Shown: positions 17,680 to 27,776, counted from the stretch's first letter. The stretch: 64,000 nucleotides of DNA from Paenibacillus marchantiae (GCF_028771845.1 NZ_CP118270.1:2604001-2668000); one strand, 5' to 3'. The notes: a model not told the origin generated them from the letters alone. Numbers and translations are program-made.

Positions 17680-20600
17680 ATGCATGTTCTGCAAATGAAG
17701 AGGTGGCTCAGGTTGTTCCTGGCCATGGTCCTGCTCATCACGGGTGCCATTCCAGCCGGATTGTTCAGCAGTAAGGCAGCCGCGGCGGATGAGCCGTTAA
17801 CGGTTGCTCAGGCGATAGCTCGCAACAATGATGGACTACCGGGGACAGTAGAAGGATACGTTATCGGGTACTTTAACAATAATTCTAAAAACCAACTTCA
17901 AACCGAAGCTCCGTTTAGTGGAGGAAGTAATTTCGGACTTGCCGATACTCCAGGGGAAAGGGATTTAAGCAAGATTATGTCTGTTCAAATTCCCAGTGAT
18001 ACCTCCGTACGTGACATATTTGGATTAAATAAAAATCCCGAGCTGTTTGGTAAAAAAGTCAGGATAACCAATGGAACGTTAGCTTCCTATCTTTCTCTTC
18101 CTGGCCTCAAATACATTGACTCCTCTTCAACAACCTTCCAACTGATCGATGAGACTCCAGTAACTAAAGTGGCAAACGTCACAGCTAATCCTACTTCCGG
18201 CGCTGTTCCAACAGGGACCCAGGTGGCCTTGGAAACAACCACAGTCGGTGCAACTGTATACTACAAACAGAATACGGATGTTGATTATCTTCCCTACACC
18301 GTGCCCATCACGGTAAATGATGCAACTCACATTGAAACCTACGCAGCCAAAGAGGGGATCGACAATAGTGATGTTATCAGTTTTGACTACACCATCATCG
18401 ACAACAGCCCTATTTCCATCTCTGATGCAAGAAAAGCAATTGAAAATACGACCGTTACCGTTCAAGGCATTGTAACTTACAGCGAATTATCCGGAAGTGT
18501 ATCCAATCTGTATATTCAGGCTAACGATGCCGGGATCGTTGTGCGCGGTAATGCTTCTGGTGTGGAAGTGGGAGACCGAATTGAAGTCTGCGGCCCAATT
18601 ACGATCTACAACGGCCTTATCCAGGTTGAAGCAAGCAAATCGGGATTTCAGGGTGGATATATTCGGACTGTCGAAAAGTCACAGGATCTACCTTCACCTG
18701 TACCACTCAATTCTTCCCATTTTGCTTCTGGCGCGGGGGGGAGTAAGGGTTCTGGAGGGCAGTATGAAGGGATGCTTGTCGAAGTAAACAATATTCAAGT
18801 GACAAAAAGCAACACGCCCACTTACACGGCGACAGATGAACATGGCGGTGAAATGCTGATTTATGCCAAAAACAGCCCGTCTGCTCTCTCCGTTGGCAAA
18901 TCTTATCATAAAGTGACAGGAGTCTTGACGTACCATTCCACTTACGGTCTGGAGTTGATTCCTCGAACGGCGTCGGATATTCTGGAGGATTTGCTCTCCG
19001 TAACAGCGAGCACACCTTCCGGTGGTATTGTAAAAGGAACGGAAGTTACGTTGTCTTCCCCTTATGTAGGTGCCCAAATTTTCTATACACTGGACGGTTC
19101 TGAACCAACTGTGAATTCAACGGAATACACACAGCCTATTACGATTAATCAAGATCAAATCATTAAAGCTGTTGCCACTGCTGATAGCAGAGTAAGCACC
19201 ATTTTTTCTTTTGAGTATACTGCGGTGGATCGACTTGATGGTGTACGTATTCACGAAATTCAGGAGGCAGGCCATTATTCCATCTATGATGGATTGAATG
19301 TACAGAATGTAGATGGGATTGTTACATCTCTAGTTAACGCAGATTCATTCTATATGCAATCCATTCCTGGTCAGGAAGATGGAGATCCGGCAACTTCTGA
19401 GGGGATTTTAATCTATAAGAAAGATCATGGAATGAAAGTCAAGGACCAGGTAAAGGTTGCCGGCAAGGTGAAAGAGTATGCAGCAAGCGCAACAGACTTG
19501 CCAACCACTGAAATTGTAGCTTCTGAGATTAGGTTGGAACAACCCAATGTTGAATTGCCACAACCCGTAATCATTGGAAAAGGTGGTCGCGTAATACCGA
19601 ATGTCATTGATTCGGATGGATTGAGCGAATTCAACCCGGACGTGGATGCCATTGATTTCTATGAAAGTCTGGAAGGCATGCGTATTCAGTTAGATAATGC
19701 TACTATTCTTGGACCTTATTCCTACAATCCTGGATTAGCAGTGACGGTAGACAACGAACTTAATAATCCATTGCAGACCCCGGCAGGAGGACTAATCTTA
19801 CGTAGAGATGGAGCTGGAGAGTTTGAAAGTTCTCTAAATCCTCAACGCTTATTCATTAATAAAAAACCTTCTCAAGCTGTGACCACGGGTGATAAATTTG
19901 CAGGCCCAATTAATGGTGTGATTTCTTATTCGAGTGGTAATTATAAGGTCACCTTGGAAGGCGATTTACCTCCGATCACATCCAGTGGTTTGAAACAGGC
20001 AACAACCTCAATTGAATCACAACAAGACAAGTTGACTATTGCTACATTCAACGTAGAGAACTTCAGTAAAAAAGATGCAGCACGTGGAAACAAAATCGGT
20101 AAAATTATCGTTAACAATCTAAAAAGCCCTGATATTATAGGGATCATGGAAGTTCAGGATAACGACGGCGCAACAGATAGCGGAAACACAGTTGCGAGTG
20201 AGAGCTTCAAAACGCTTCTGGATGCAATTAAAAGCAATAATGGACCAAGTTATCAGTATACCGATATTGCACCGCTAAATAACATGGATGGTGGAGCAAC
20301 CGGAGGCAACATTCGTGTAGGGTTCCTGTACAATCCGAATCGAGTATCCTTAAAAGCAGGTACCAAGGGTGAGGCAAAAACAGCACTGTCCCTTGATGCA
20401 AGTGGAAACCTGTCGCTGAATCCAGGGCGAATTAAACCGGATAATGTTGCATTTGAAGCGTCAAGAAAACCGCTTGCTGCGGAATTTGAATTTAACGGTG
20501 AACGTGTGGTCGTTATCGCTAACCATTTCAATTCCAAGGGTGGAGATTTAGCCCCATTTGGTAATGTCCAGCCTGCAACCCGCAGCAGTGAAGTGCGGCG

Positions 20601-23235
20601 TGCGCAGCAAGCAACGATTGTCAATGATTTTGTAACTGAATTAATTAACAAAGACCCTGACGTAAATGTCGCTGTACTTGGAGACTTCAATGACTTCCAG
20701 TTCTCCAAGACGCTGAACATTGTTGCAGGAGACAAGCTGGACAATCTGGTAAACAAACTGCCAGAGAACAAGCGATACTCCTTCATCTATGACGGAAACT
20801 CTCAGACACTGGATCACATTCTGGTGAGCAAAAATCTGTCCGAAACAGCGGCTATCGAAGCGGTTCATGTGAATGCTGACTTCGAAGATTCCCATGGTCG
20901 GGTCAGTGACCATGATCCGTTGCTCGCGCAGCTGAGCATTGGAAGCACGGCAGAAGAGGGCGACTTCAACCTGCGTGTATTGCATACCAATGATACGCAC
21001 GCGCATTTGGATAACATCCCGCGCCGCGTAACAGCTATTAAAGAAACACGCAATGATAACACCCTGGTGCTGGATGCAGGGGACGTATTCTCGGGTACAT
21101 TGTACTTTAACCTCTTTAACGGTCTGGCGGATCTCGAATTCATGAACATGATCGGATACGATGCGATGACCTTCGGAAACCATGAGTTTGATAAAGGCCC
21201 AAGCGTACTCAAGAAATTTATTGAAAAAGCGGAATTCCCATTTGTGAGTGCCAATATTGACTATACGAAGGATGCGAGTTTGGGTGGCTTGTACAACAGT
21301 ACCATCGGAAATCCAGGTGAGAATTCCCAAATCTATCCGGCCATTATCACGGAAGTAAACGGCGAGAAAGTCGGAATCTTTGGTTTGACGACACCGGATA
21401 CCGTATCCCTGTCATCACCGGGAGATGATCTGAAGTTTAAGGATTACAAAGCAAGTGCGCAGGCAACAGTGAACATGCTGCAAGATGAAGGTATTAACAA
21501 AATCATCGCGCTGACGCATCTGGGTTACTCGGAAGACCTGAAACTAGCAGAAGCGGTAGAAGGCATCGACATCGTAGTGGGTGGTCATTCACACACCATT
21601 CTGAACAAACCGGTGGTTGTAGATACGCACACCGATCCGACGCTGGTCGTACAGACGGGAGAATATGACGTTTCCCTGGGTCAACTGGATGTAACGTTCA
21701 ACGAAGCAGGCGTACTGACAACATGGAACGGCAAATTGCTGAACCTGGATGCAAAGGATGCCTCTGGTGCATACGTCTACGCCAATGATCCGGAAGCAGC
21801 CAAGAAATTAGAAAGCTATGCGAAACCTCTGGCTGAGTTCAAAAAAGAAGTAATCGGTAAAACGAACGTATTCCTTGATGGAGAACGCGGCAGTGTGCGT
21901 AAGCAGGAAACCAATCTCGGTAACATGGTAGCAGACGGCATGCTAGAGAAAGTGAAATCTATTGTGAAGGAAAACAATGTTAAAGGATATGTCGCCATTC
22001 AAAATGGTGGAGGCATTCGGGAATCGTTCAAGGAGGGAGACATCACCCTGGAACAATTGCTGAAAATGATGCCAAATGGAAACAACCTGTCTGCGCTAAA
22101 AATGACAGGTAAGGAAATTACGGCTGCGCTGGAAAATGGCGTGAGTGGTGTAGAAACAGGCGAAGGGCGCTTCCCGCAAGTTTCAGGCATACGTTTCTAC
22201 TATGATTCCACGAAGCCGGGCGAGAAAGTCGACGCTATAACCAATACGGTGACCCAAGTCGGTCAACGCGTGCTCAAAGTACAGATTAAGAATGCCAATG
22301 GCACGTACACAGACATCGATCCAAACGCATACTACATCGTAGCGACGAACTCGTTTATGGCTAACGGTGGAGACTTCTATCGGTCCATGAGAGCGGCCAA
22401 GGATGACAACCGGTACTATGAACTGAATCTGGTCGATTATGAAGTCTTCCATGAACATCTGGACCGTGTAGGTACGGTAAATCAGACAACGGAAGGACGC
22501 AGTACCGATCTGAAGGGAGCTCCACTTCCGGGGGATGGCAACGGAAGCAATCCGGGCAGTGGTAATAGTGGTGGAGGTACAACGACACCAACCACACCTG
22601 TAACACCAACAGATCCAACAACTCCGACCACGCCTACAACACCTTCCGTTCCGGGGAATGGGAATGGTGGCGGTACTACACCAACCAATCCGGGTGTGAT
22701 TTTGAAAGATATTGGTAATCACTGGGCAGCAGCTGCCATTGAGCAGGCCATTTCCCGGGGAATTGTGAATGGATATCAGGACGGTAATTTCCGTCCAAAT
22801 GGACCGGCAACACGCGCCGAGTTCATTGTAATGCTGGCAAGAGCATTTGAACTCCCAGCCAGCAGCAAGGCGTTGACGTTTAAGGATGCTTCCAAAATTC
22901 CAGCATGGGCACAATCCTTTATTGCTCAAGCTGTAGAACAAGGGATCATTAGTGGCTATACAGATGAGACGTTCCGTGCATCCGGCAAAGTATCCCGTGT
23001 AGAGATGACGGTTATGTTCGTAAGAGCACTCGGACTTCCAGTTAAATCGAATGCCACACTAACCTTTGCAGATGCAAATAAAGTACCTGCATGGGCCGTA
23101 CCTTATATCGCAGCTGCATATGATGCAGGACTGGTGAAAGGTACAGGCAAGAACATGTTTAATCCACTCGTTGAAGCAACTCGTGCTGAAGTTGTAACCC
23201 TGTTGATGTCAGCGAGTGAGTTTCAGGCGAAGTAA
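17680..23235 (+). CDS. SLH-anchored multidomain extracellular nuclease / 5'-nucleotidase
   Basis: A secreted 1851-residue protein. In order: signal peptide (cleavage near residue 36, AAA-ADE); DUF6359-like domain (37-155); chitobiase-C-like Ig domain (165-235); OB/YhcR-like domain (243-430); second chitobiase-C-like domain (440-510); OB-like region (520-770); endonuclease/exonuclease/phosphatase domain (785-1085: FNVENFS, GIMEVQD, ANHFNSKGG, LGDFNDFQ, SDHDPL); 5'-nucleotidase metallophosphatase (1096-1330: LHTNDTHAHLDN, GNHEFD, GGHSHT) with its C-terminal substrate domain (1390-1590: NGGGIRES); a Thr/Pro/Gly linker; three SLH repeats (1675-1851). It would cut extracellular nucleic acid and dephosphorylate nucleotides while bound to secondary wall polymer. 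GGAGG precedes the ATG. Both active sites look intact. Confidence 0.93.
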   Translation: MHVLQMKRWLRLFLAMVLLITGAIPAGLFSSKAAAADEPLTVAQAIARNNDGLPGTVEGYVIGYFNNNSKNQLQTEAPFSGGSNFGLADTPGERDLSKIMSVQIPSDTSVRDIFGLNKNPELFGKKVRITNGTLASYLSLPGLKYIDSSSTTFQLIDETPVTKVANVTANPTSGAVPTGTQVALETTTVGATVYYKQNTDVDYLPYTVPITVNDATHIETYAAKEGIDNSDVISFDYTIIDNSPISISDARKAIENTTVTVQGIVTYSELSGSVSNLYIQANDAGIVVRGNASGVEVGDRIEVCGPITIYNGLIQVEASKSGFQGGYIRTVEKSQDLPSPVPLNSSHFASGAGGSKGSGGQYEGMLVEVNNIQVTKSNTPTYTATDEHGGEMLIYAKNSPSALSVGKSYHKVTGVLTYHSTYGLELIPRTASDILEDLLSVTASTPSGGIVKGTEVTLSSPYVGAQIFYTLDGSEPTVNSTEYTQPITINQDQIIKAVATADSRVSTIFSFEYTAVDRLDGVRIHEIQEAGHYSIYDGLNVQNVDGIVTSLVNADSFYMQSIPGQEDGDPATSEGILIYKKDHGMKVKDQVKVAGKVKEYAASATDLPTTEIVASEIRLEQPNVELPQPVIIGKGGRVIPNVIDSDGLSEFNPDVDAIDFYESLEGMRIQLDNATILGPYSYNPGLAVTVDNELNNPLQTPAGGLILRRDGAGEFESSLNPQRLFINKKPSQAVTTGDKFAGPINGVISYSSGNYKVTLEGDLPPITSSGLKQATTSIESQQDKLTIATFNVENFSKKDAARGNKIGKIIVNNLKSPDIIGIMEVQDNDGATDSGNTVASESFKTLLDAIKSNNGPSYQYTDIAPLNNMDGGATGGNIRVGFLYNPNRVSLKAGTKGEAKTALSLDASGNLSLNPGRIKPDNVAFEASRKPLAAEFEFNGERVVVIANHFNSKGGDLAPFGNVQPATRSSEVRRAQQATIVNDFVTELINKDPDVNVAVLGDFNDFQFSKTLNIVAGDKLDNLVNKLPENKRYSFIYDGNSQTLDHILVSKNLSETAAIEAVHVNADFEDSHGRVSDHDPLLAQLSIGSTAEEGDFNLRVLHTNDTHAHLDNIPRRVTAIKETRNDNTLVLDAGDVFSGTLYFNLFNGLADLEFMNMIGYDAMTFGNHEFDKGPSVLKKFIEKAEFPFVSANIDYTKDASLGGLYNSTIGNPGENSQIYPAIITEVNGEKVGIFGLTTPDTVSLSSPGDDLKFKDYKASAQATVNMLQDEGINKIIALTHLGYSEDLKLAEAVEGIDIVVGGHSHTILNKPVVVDTHTDPTLVVQTGEYDVSLGQLDVTFNEAGVLTTWNGKLLNLDAKDASGAYVYANDPEAAKKLESYAKPLAEFKKEVIGKTNVFLDGERGSVRKQETNLGNMVADGMLEKVKSIVKENNVKGYVAIQNGGGIRESFKEGDITLEQLLKMMPNGNNLSALKMTGKEITAALENGVSGVETGEGRFPQVSGIRFYYDSTKPGEKVDAITNTVTQVGQRVLKVQIKNANGTYTDIDPNAYYIVATNSFMANGGDFYRSMRAAKDDNRYYELNLVDYEVFHEHLDRVGTVNQTTEGRSTDLKGAPLPGDGNGSNPGSGNSGGGTTTPTTPVTPTDPTTPTTPTTPSVPGNGNGGGTTPTNPGVILKDIGNHWAAAAIEQAISRGIVNGYQDGNFRPNGPATRAEFIVMLARAFELPASSKALTFKDASKIPAWAQSFIAQAVEQGIISGYTDETFRASGKVSRVEMTVMFVRALGLPVKSNATLTFADANKVPAWAVPYIAAAYDAGLVKGTGKNMFNPLVEATRAEVVTLLMSASEFQAK

Positions 23236-23284
23236 TAAGACTAGTCAATCTTCCTATGAAAAGGAAGCCAATATTCTAATGAGA

Positions 23285-23317
23285 ACAGCTTGCAGACCTT
23301 CATCTGCAAGCTGTTTT
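23285..23317 (+). terminator. Terminator after the SLH nuclease/nucleotidase
   Basis: ACAGCTTGCAGA and TCTGCAAGCTGT form a perfect 12-bp stem, followed by T6. Confidence 0.95.
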
Positions 23318-23390
23318 TTACTAATTAATGACTGTTCATTTTTACCAGAGGAAGGTATAGTAGACAGGATTATATTGAAGGAGTGTTGAA

Positions 23391-23603
23391 ATGCAAGATC
23401 AACCGGTTTTAATCGCACTATTGGCTATTGCCGCAGGGATTTTCAGTTTGTTGGGTGGAATCAATAATTGGGATTGGTTTATGAAGAGTTTTAGAGCAGG
23501 TCTCTTTGTGAAAACCATTGGACGTCAGGGTGCAAGAGTGGTGTATGGGATTTTTGGTATTGTGCTGATTACCATTGGCGTATTATTGTTGCTGATTGGG
23601 TAA
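23391..23603 (+). CDS. Small membrane protein resembling Imm17 immunity proteins
   Basis: A 70-residue protein with two membrane helices (about residues 6-23 and 50-68) separated by NNWDWFMKSFRAGLFVKTIGRQGARVVYG. The NWDWF motif and GRQGARV-Y sequence between two helices resemble the Imm17 family, predicted immunity proteins of polymorphic toxins. No toxin gene is adjacent, so it may be an orphan immunity gene or an unrelated small membrane protein. AAGGAG lies 7 bases before ATG. The family placement is by pattern only. Confidence 0.6.
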   Translation: MQDQPVLIALLAIAAGIFSLLGGINNWDWFMKSFRAGLFVKTIGRQGARVVYGIFGIVLITIGVLLLLIG

Positions 23604-23715
23604 GCGTAGAAAAAGAAAAGAAATTTGTATAGTCAGAGTACATAATTCAGTTTCACAGCTTTGAACACCTGATAGCTTTAACCCATTAGCTTACCTAATC
23701 AATTAAAAGTTACAC

Positions 23716-23752
23716 TAAAAAAGACCACCGAAAAAATTCCGGTGGTCTTTTT
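23716..23752. terminator. Bidirectional terminator between the small membrane gene and the opu operon
   Basis: AAAAAGACCACCG and CGGTGGTCTTTTT form a near-perfect stem with A- and T-runs on both sides, so it can serve both convergent transcripts. Confidence 0.93.
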
Positions 23753-23784
23753 GCCAAATTCAGGTTTATCCATCTCAATCTGGT

Positions 23785-26376
23785 TTAATTATCTTTTAAA
23801 TCTTCAATGGAATTGATGTCCATATAGGTTGGTACAACCAGACCTGTTTTGGCACCGTCCATATTTGGACCGAGATCATCAATCTGATCCTTGTATTTGT
23901 TGAAATAATCTGCAGAGGTGAGCGGCAACCATGCAGCTGGAGTTGCATCTACATCACCATTGGCAATGCCGGTCCACATTGGACCGATTTCCACTTGAAG
24001 AGAGGTTACTTTGTAACCCAGTTTTTCTTTCAGGATGTACTCCAGCAAGTTCGTACTTGCAATCTCGGAGTCCCAGGCTACGTAACTTAGTTTAATGGAA
24101 TCTCCATTCACCGGAGTCAGACCTTTGGTCCATTCAGCCACTTTGTCGCTATGCTTCTCTGCAAAAGCTGCTGCGGCTTTTTGGGGATCTTCTCCGTTTT
24201 GAATGGCGACCATGATTTCACCCATATCCTCAGGTGTCCAGGAGAAGCGATCCAGGAATTCATAAGCGACAGGTTTGTCTTCCTTTAACCCTTTACGGGC
24301 AATGGTATGAATTTGTTCTGCTTCACCGTAGACGCCTTCCGGATCGTCCAGGTATTTCAGGTCATATGCATTGAACATCCAATGCGGTGTCCAACCGGTA
24401 ACGATAACCGGTTCCTTATTCTTAACCGCTTTATCCAGCGTAGCTGTCATTGCGGCTCCTGAACCTTCAACCAGTTTCCAGTCAGACAAACCGTATTTCT
24501 CAATGGCACTCGCTGTGGATTTCATAATTCCGGCACCTGGATCGATACCGATAATTTGATGATTCACTTCATTTCCCACATTGGCATTCGCCGATGGAGT
24601 GGAGGAAGAAGCACCTGTTTCCAAATCTGCAATCGAATTAACGTCTGTCATGTATGCAGGAACAACGAGCCCTGTGCGTACACCGGTCATGTTGGCTCCC
24701 AGATCATCCACCTGGTCTTTGTAACGTTCCCAGTAGTCAGCGTGAGTCAATGGCAGCCAAGCTGCTGGAGAGGCATCTACGTCGCCTGAGGCGACACCCG
24801 TCCACATAGGTCCAGCTTCAACTTGCAGGGCGTTAACTTTATAGCCAAGTTTGCCTTCCATGACATATTTCAACAGGTTAGTACTCGCAATCTCAGAATC
24901 CCAGGCTACATAGCTAAGTTTAAATGCATCACCGTTAACTGGCGTCAGACCTTTGGTCCATTCGTCAATCTGGTCTGCATGTTTCTCAGCGTAGTCTTTT
25001 GCGGCTTCTTCTGGAGATGTACCATTTTGGATGGCACTCATCATTTCGCCCATTTCATCTGATGTCCATTGGAAACGGGACAAGAATTCATAAGCAACTG
25101 GGTGATCTCCTTTTAATCCTTTACGTGCGATGGTGTGAATTTCTTCTGCATCACCGAAAGATTTCTCGGGATCATCCAGATATTTCAGATCATATTTGTT
25201 GAACATCCAGTGTGGAGTCCAGCCTGTAATAATGATCGGTTCTTCCGCTTTAAGGGCTTTGTCCAGTGTGGCAGTCATCGCTGCACCAGATCCTTCAATC
25301 AGGGTCCAGTCCGTCAAATGATAATCTTCAATGGCTTTGGCAGCGGATTTCATAATGCCTGCACCCGGATCAATACCAATGATCTGATATTTGACTTCTT
25401 TACCTACAGCATTCGCTGGAGTGTTGTTACCGCCGGCAGAAGTACTGTTGCCGCCAACAAAGTATTGTGAGAAACCAGCTACGAGCACAACAAATGTGGC
25501 TGCAGCAGTAATCCAGGCTTTTTGTTTCGCTGAGAAGCGTGAGCTTTTCTTACGGCCTGGCATAAACAGATTTTGAGTGAAACGGTCAAGTACGATCGCA
25601 AGAACCACGACAGCCAGACCTGCTTCAAAACCTTTACCAATCTGCAACTGTGTTACCGCACGATAGACTTCCGCACCGATACCCTGTGCACCGATCATGG
25701 AAGCAATAACAACCATGGACAGCGACAGCATGATGGTTTGGTTAATCCCTGACATTACGGTAGGCAATGCGAGTGGAAGCTGTACTTTGAACAACTTTTG
25801 CATGGACGTAGAACCAAAAGCATCCGCTGCTTCGACCAGTTCGCCAGATACCTGCTTAATTCCGAGGTGAGTCAGGCGAATCGTAGGTGGAATCGCGAAT
25901 ATAACGGACGCGATAACACCGGGAACCACACCAAGGCTGAAGAAGGTTACCGCTGGCAGCAAGTAGACAAATGCAGGCATGGTCTGCATAAAGTCAAGCA
26001 ATGGTGTAATAATCCGGGCTGCAGTTTTGCTGTATGCGAGCCAGATACCGATGGGAACACCAAGCAGAATGGAGACTAATCCTGACGTAATAACGAGGCC
26101 CAAAGTATCCATCGATTGGGACCAATATCCGAGGTTATCTACGAGCAAGAAACCGATAACTGTAAACAGGGTCAGTGGTATTCGGCCAACAAGATATGCC
26201 AATACACCAAGTATTACAATAAACAGGAGCGGATGGGGGAGCATGAACAGCCCGGAGAAAAATCCGACAACCTCCTGAATAACAACAGAAATGACTTTAA
26301 ATAATCCGGAGAGCGAGGTGCTCATCCAGTCAACAATCGCTTCAATCCACGATGCTAGTGGTATTTTGGGAATCAT
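23785..26376 (-). CDS. Glycine betaine ABC transporter: permease fused to two tandem binding domains (OpuAB-OpuAC-OpuAC)
   Basis: An 863-residue fusion. Residues 1-280 are the OpuAB-like permease (DFMQTMPAFVYLLPAV, EAADAFGSTSMQKLFKVQLP loop), about 285-305 is an extra membrane anchor, and two OpuAC-type binding domains follow at about 325-585 and 595-863. Each domain has GIDPGAGIMK, GSGAAMTATLDKA, GWTPHWMFN and LSYVAWDSEIASTN, so both keep the aromatic residues of the betaine cage. By eye the two domains are about three-quarters identical, a sign of relatively recent duplication. AAGGAGG lies 9 bases before ATG 26376, which overlaps the end of the ATPase gene by 35 bases. The complex would import betaine/proline-betaine under osmotic stress. 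Confidence 0.95.
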   Translation of the reverse strand: MIPKIPLASWIEAIVDWMSTSLSGLFKVISVVIQEVVGFFSGLFMLPHPLLFIVILGVLAYLVGRIPLTLFTVIGFLLVDNLGYWSQSMDTLGLVITSGLVSILLGVPIGIWLAYSKTAARIITPLLDFMQTMPAFVYLLPAVTFFSLGVVPGVIASVIFAIPPTIRLTHLGIKQVSGELVEAADAFGSTSMQKLFKVQLPLALPTVMSGINQTIMLSLSMVVIASMIGAQGIGAEVYRAVTQLQIGKGFEAGLAVVVLAIVLDRFTQNLFMPGRKKSSRFSAKQKAWITAAATFVVLVAGFSQYFVGGNSTSAGGNNTPANAVGKEVKYQIIGIDPGAGIMKSAAKAIEDYHLTDWTLIEGSGAAMTATLDKALKAEEPIIITGWTPHWMFNKYDLKYLDDPEKSFGDAEEIHTIARKGLKGDHPVAYEFLSRFQWTSDEMGEMMSAIQNGTSPEEAAKDYAEKHADQIDEWTKGLTPVNGDAFKLSYVAWDSEIASTNLLKYVMEGKLGYKVNALQVEAGPMWTGVASGDVDASPAAWLPLTHADYWERYKDQVDDLGANMTGVRTGLVVPAYMTDVNSIADLETGASSSTPSANANVGNEVNHQIIGIDPGAGIMKSTASAIEKYGLSDWKLVEGSGAAMTATLDKAVKNKEPVIVTGWTPHWMFNAYDLKYLDDPEGVYGEAEQIHTIARKGLKEDKPVAYEFLDRFSWTPEDMGEIMVAIQNGEDPQKAAAAFAEKHSDKVAEWTKGLTPVNGDSIKLSYVAWDSEIASTNLLEYILKEKLGYKVTSLQVEIGPMWTGIANGDVDATPAAWLPLTSADYFNKYKDQIDDLGPNMDGAKTGLVVPTYMDINSIEDLKDN

Positions 26377-27571
26377 TCACAAGTTCCTCCTTTACTGCAA
26401 CTTCACCGCTTAGTGCTCCAAGCAGGGCACCGCGGACGATAACACCTTGCAGACGGCCGGTTTCGCCAACAACAGCGAGCGGCACATGGGCTGAACTTAC
26501 AATTTCGAACAATTCATGAATCAGGGTTTCAGGCGCTACAGTCGGCCCATCCGTAATCAGAATATCGTTCAACACTTTGTTTTCGCGCATCGCGCGGGTT
26601 GCATCTTCTGCTGTTATAACACCAAGCAGCTTCTTCGAACGGTCAATGACAAACAGGTTGGAAATACCACGTTCGCGCATTAATTCGAGGGCAACACGAG
26701 GACCACGGTCAAGCGTAATCGTTTCAGGACGTCGCATAACATGAGATGCGGTAAGGACCTTGGACAAGTCCACGTCTTCGACGAAGCGGGCCACATATGA
26801 GTTGGCCGGTTGAATCATGATTTCTTCCGGAGTACCGATCTGCACGACTGCGCCGTCTTTCATGAGGGCAATACGATCGCCGATGCGCAGCGCTTCGTCC
26901 AAGTCATGGGTAATGAAAATAATGGTCTTTTTCATTTTATCCTGAAGCTCAATCAGCTCATCCTGCATATCACGACGGATCAGTGGATCAAGTGCACTGA
27001 ATGCTTCATCCATTAACAGGACTTCCGGGTCATTCGCCAGCGCACGGGCCAAACCTACACGTTGCTGCATCCCGCCACTTAGCTCATCCGGCATTTTGTC
27101 TTCCCAGCCTTTAAGGCCAACCAGTTCAAGCGACGTTTTTGCTTTTTCTCGACGTTCATCTTTATCTACTTTTTGAACTTCGAGACCATACTCCACATTA
27201 TCAAGAACGGTACGGTGCGGGAATAACGCAAACTTCTGGAATACCATGCTGATCGTTTTCCGACGCACTTCGCGCAATTGTTCTTTGTTCATCTTACGTA
27301 GATCTTTACCATGGACAAGAATCTCTCCCGATGTAGGTTCAATCAGACGATTGAACATTCGAACAAGTGTAGACTTACCACTTCCGGACAGTCCCATGAT
27401 GACGAAAATTTCACCTTCCTGAATTTCCATGTTGACCCGGTTGACACCAACCGTTATCTGTTTTTCTTTGGCCAACTTTTCTTTGCCCCAACCTTGCTCC
27501 AGTAATTGTAGACCTTGCTCGGTTTGGGGTCCAAACAGTTTACTTACATTTTTTACTTCAAGTATGGTCAT
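26342..27571 (-). CDS. opuAA: Glycine betaine ABC transporter ATP-binding protein with CBS domains (OpuAA)
   Basis: A 409-residue ATPase of the OpuA/ProV type. Walker A GLSGSGKST, signature LSGGMQQRVGLARAL and Walker B VLLMDEAFSALDP are intact, and two CBS domains fill the C-terminus (about residues 285-400); in this family they gate transport by ionic strength and can bind c-di-AMP. The start is ATG 27571 behind GAAGGGGTGA; the longer frame to 27712 includes upstream leader sequence. It is the first gene of the operon with the fused permease/binding protein. Its promoter region, shared with the divergent GbsR-like gene, carries a perfect palindrome. Confidence 0.95.
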   Translation of the reverse strand: MTILEVKNVSKLFGPQTEQGLQLLEQGWGKEKLAKEKQITVGVNRVNMEIQEGEIFVIMGLSGSGKSTLVRMFNRLIEPTSGEILVHGKDLRKMNKEQLREVRRKTISMVFQKFALFPHRTVLDNVEYGLEVQKVDKDERREKAKTSLELVGLKGWEDKMPDELSGGMQQRVGLARALANDPEVLLMDEAFSALDPLIRRDMQDELIELQDKMKKTIIFITHDLDEALRIGDRIALMKDGAVVQIGTPEEIMIQPANSYVARFVEDVDLSKVLTASHVMRRPETITLDRGPRVALELMRERGISNLFVIDRSKKLLGVITAEDATRAMRENKVLNDILITDGPTVAPETLIHELFEIVSSAHVPLAVVGETGRLQGVIVRGALLGALSGEVAVKEELVNDSQNTTSIVD

Positions 27572-27752
27572 GTTTTCACCCCTTCTGATGTGTTGTGCAC
27601 TTCGAACGGCTTTCAGCATCCACAAGCCCATACACTTGTGCGCCCAGCCACGAAATCCGGTAATCGTTGCTTCGCTTCCCGTCTTTCTGGGTAACGTTTT
27701 GTATTCTAACAATACTTAACCCGTATAGCAACCGAATAAACAGTACATAATG

Positions 27753-27776
27753 TTTGTACAGTAAAAACTGTACAAA
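27753..27776. promoter_or_regulatory. Candidate GbsR/OpcR operator
   Basis: TTTGTACAGT-AAAA-ACTGTACAAA is a perfect inverted repeat with 10-base arms. A partial second copy (CAGTACATAATG) lies just upstream. It sits about 180 bases before opuAA and opposite the gbsR-like gene, so it is the natural site for the choline/betaine-responsive repressor. Confidence 0.6.

Noticed and set aside
23785..25400. Assembly duplication as an explanation for the two binding domains in the opu fusion
   Set aside because: The two copies differ at many codons throughout and read through in frame, so they are true homologous domains and not an exact repeat.
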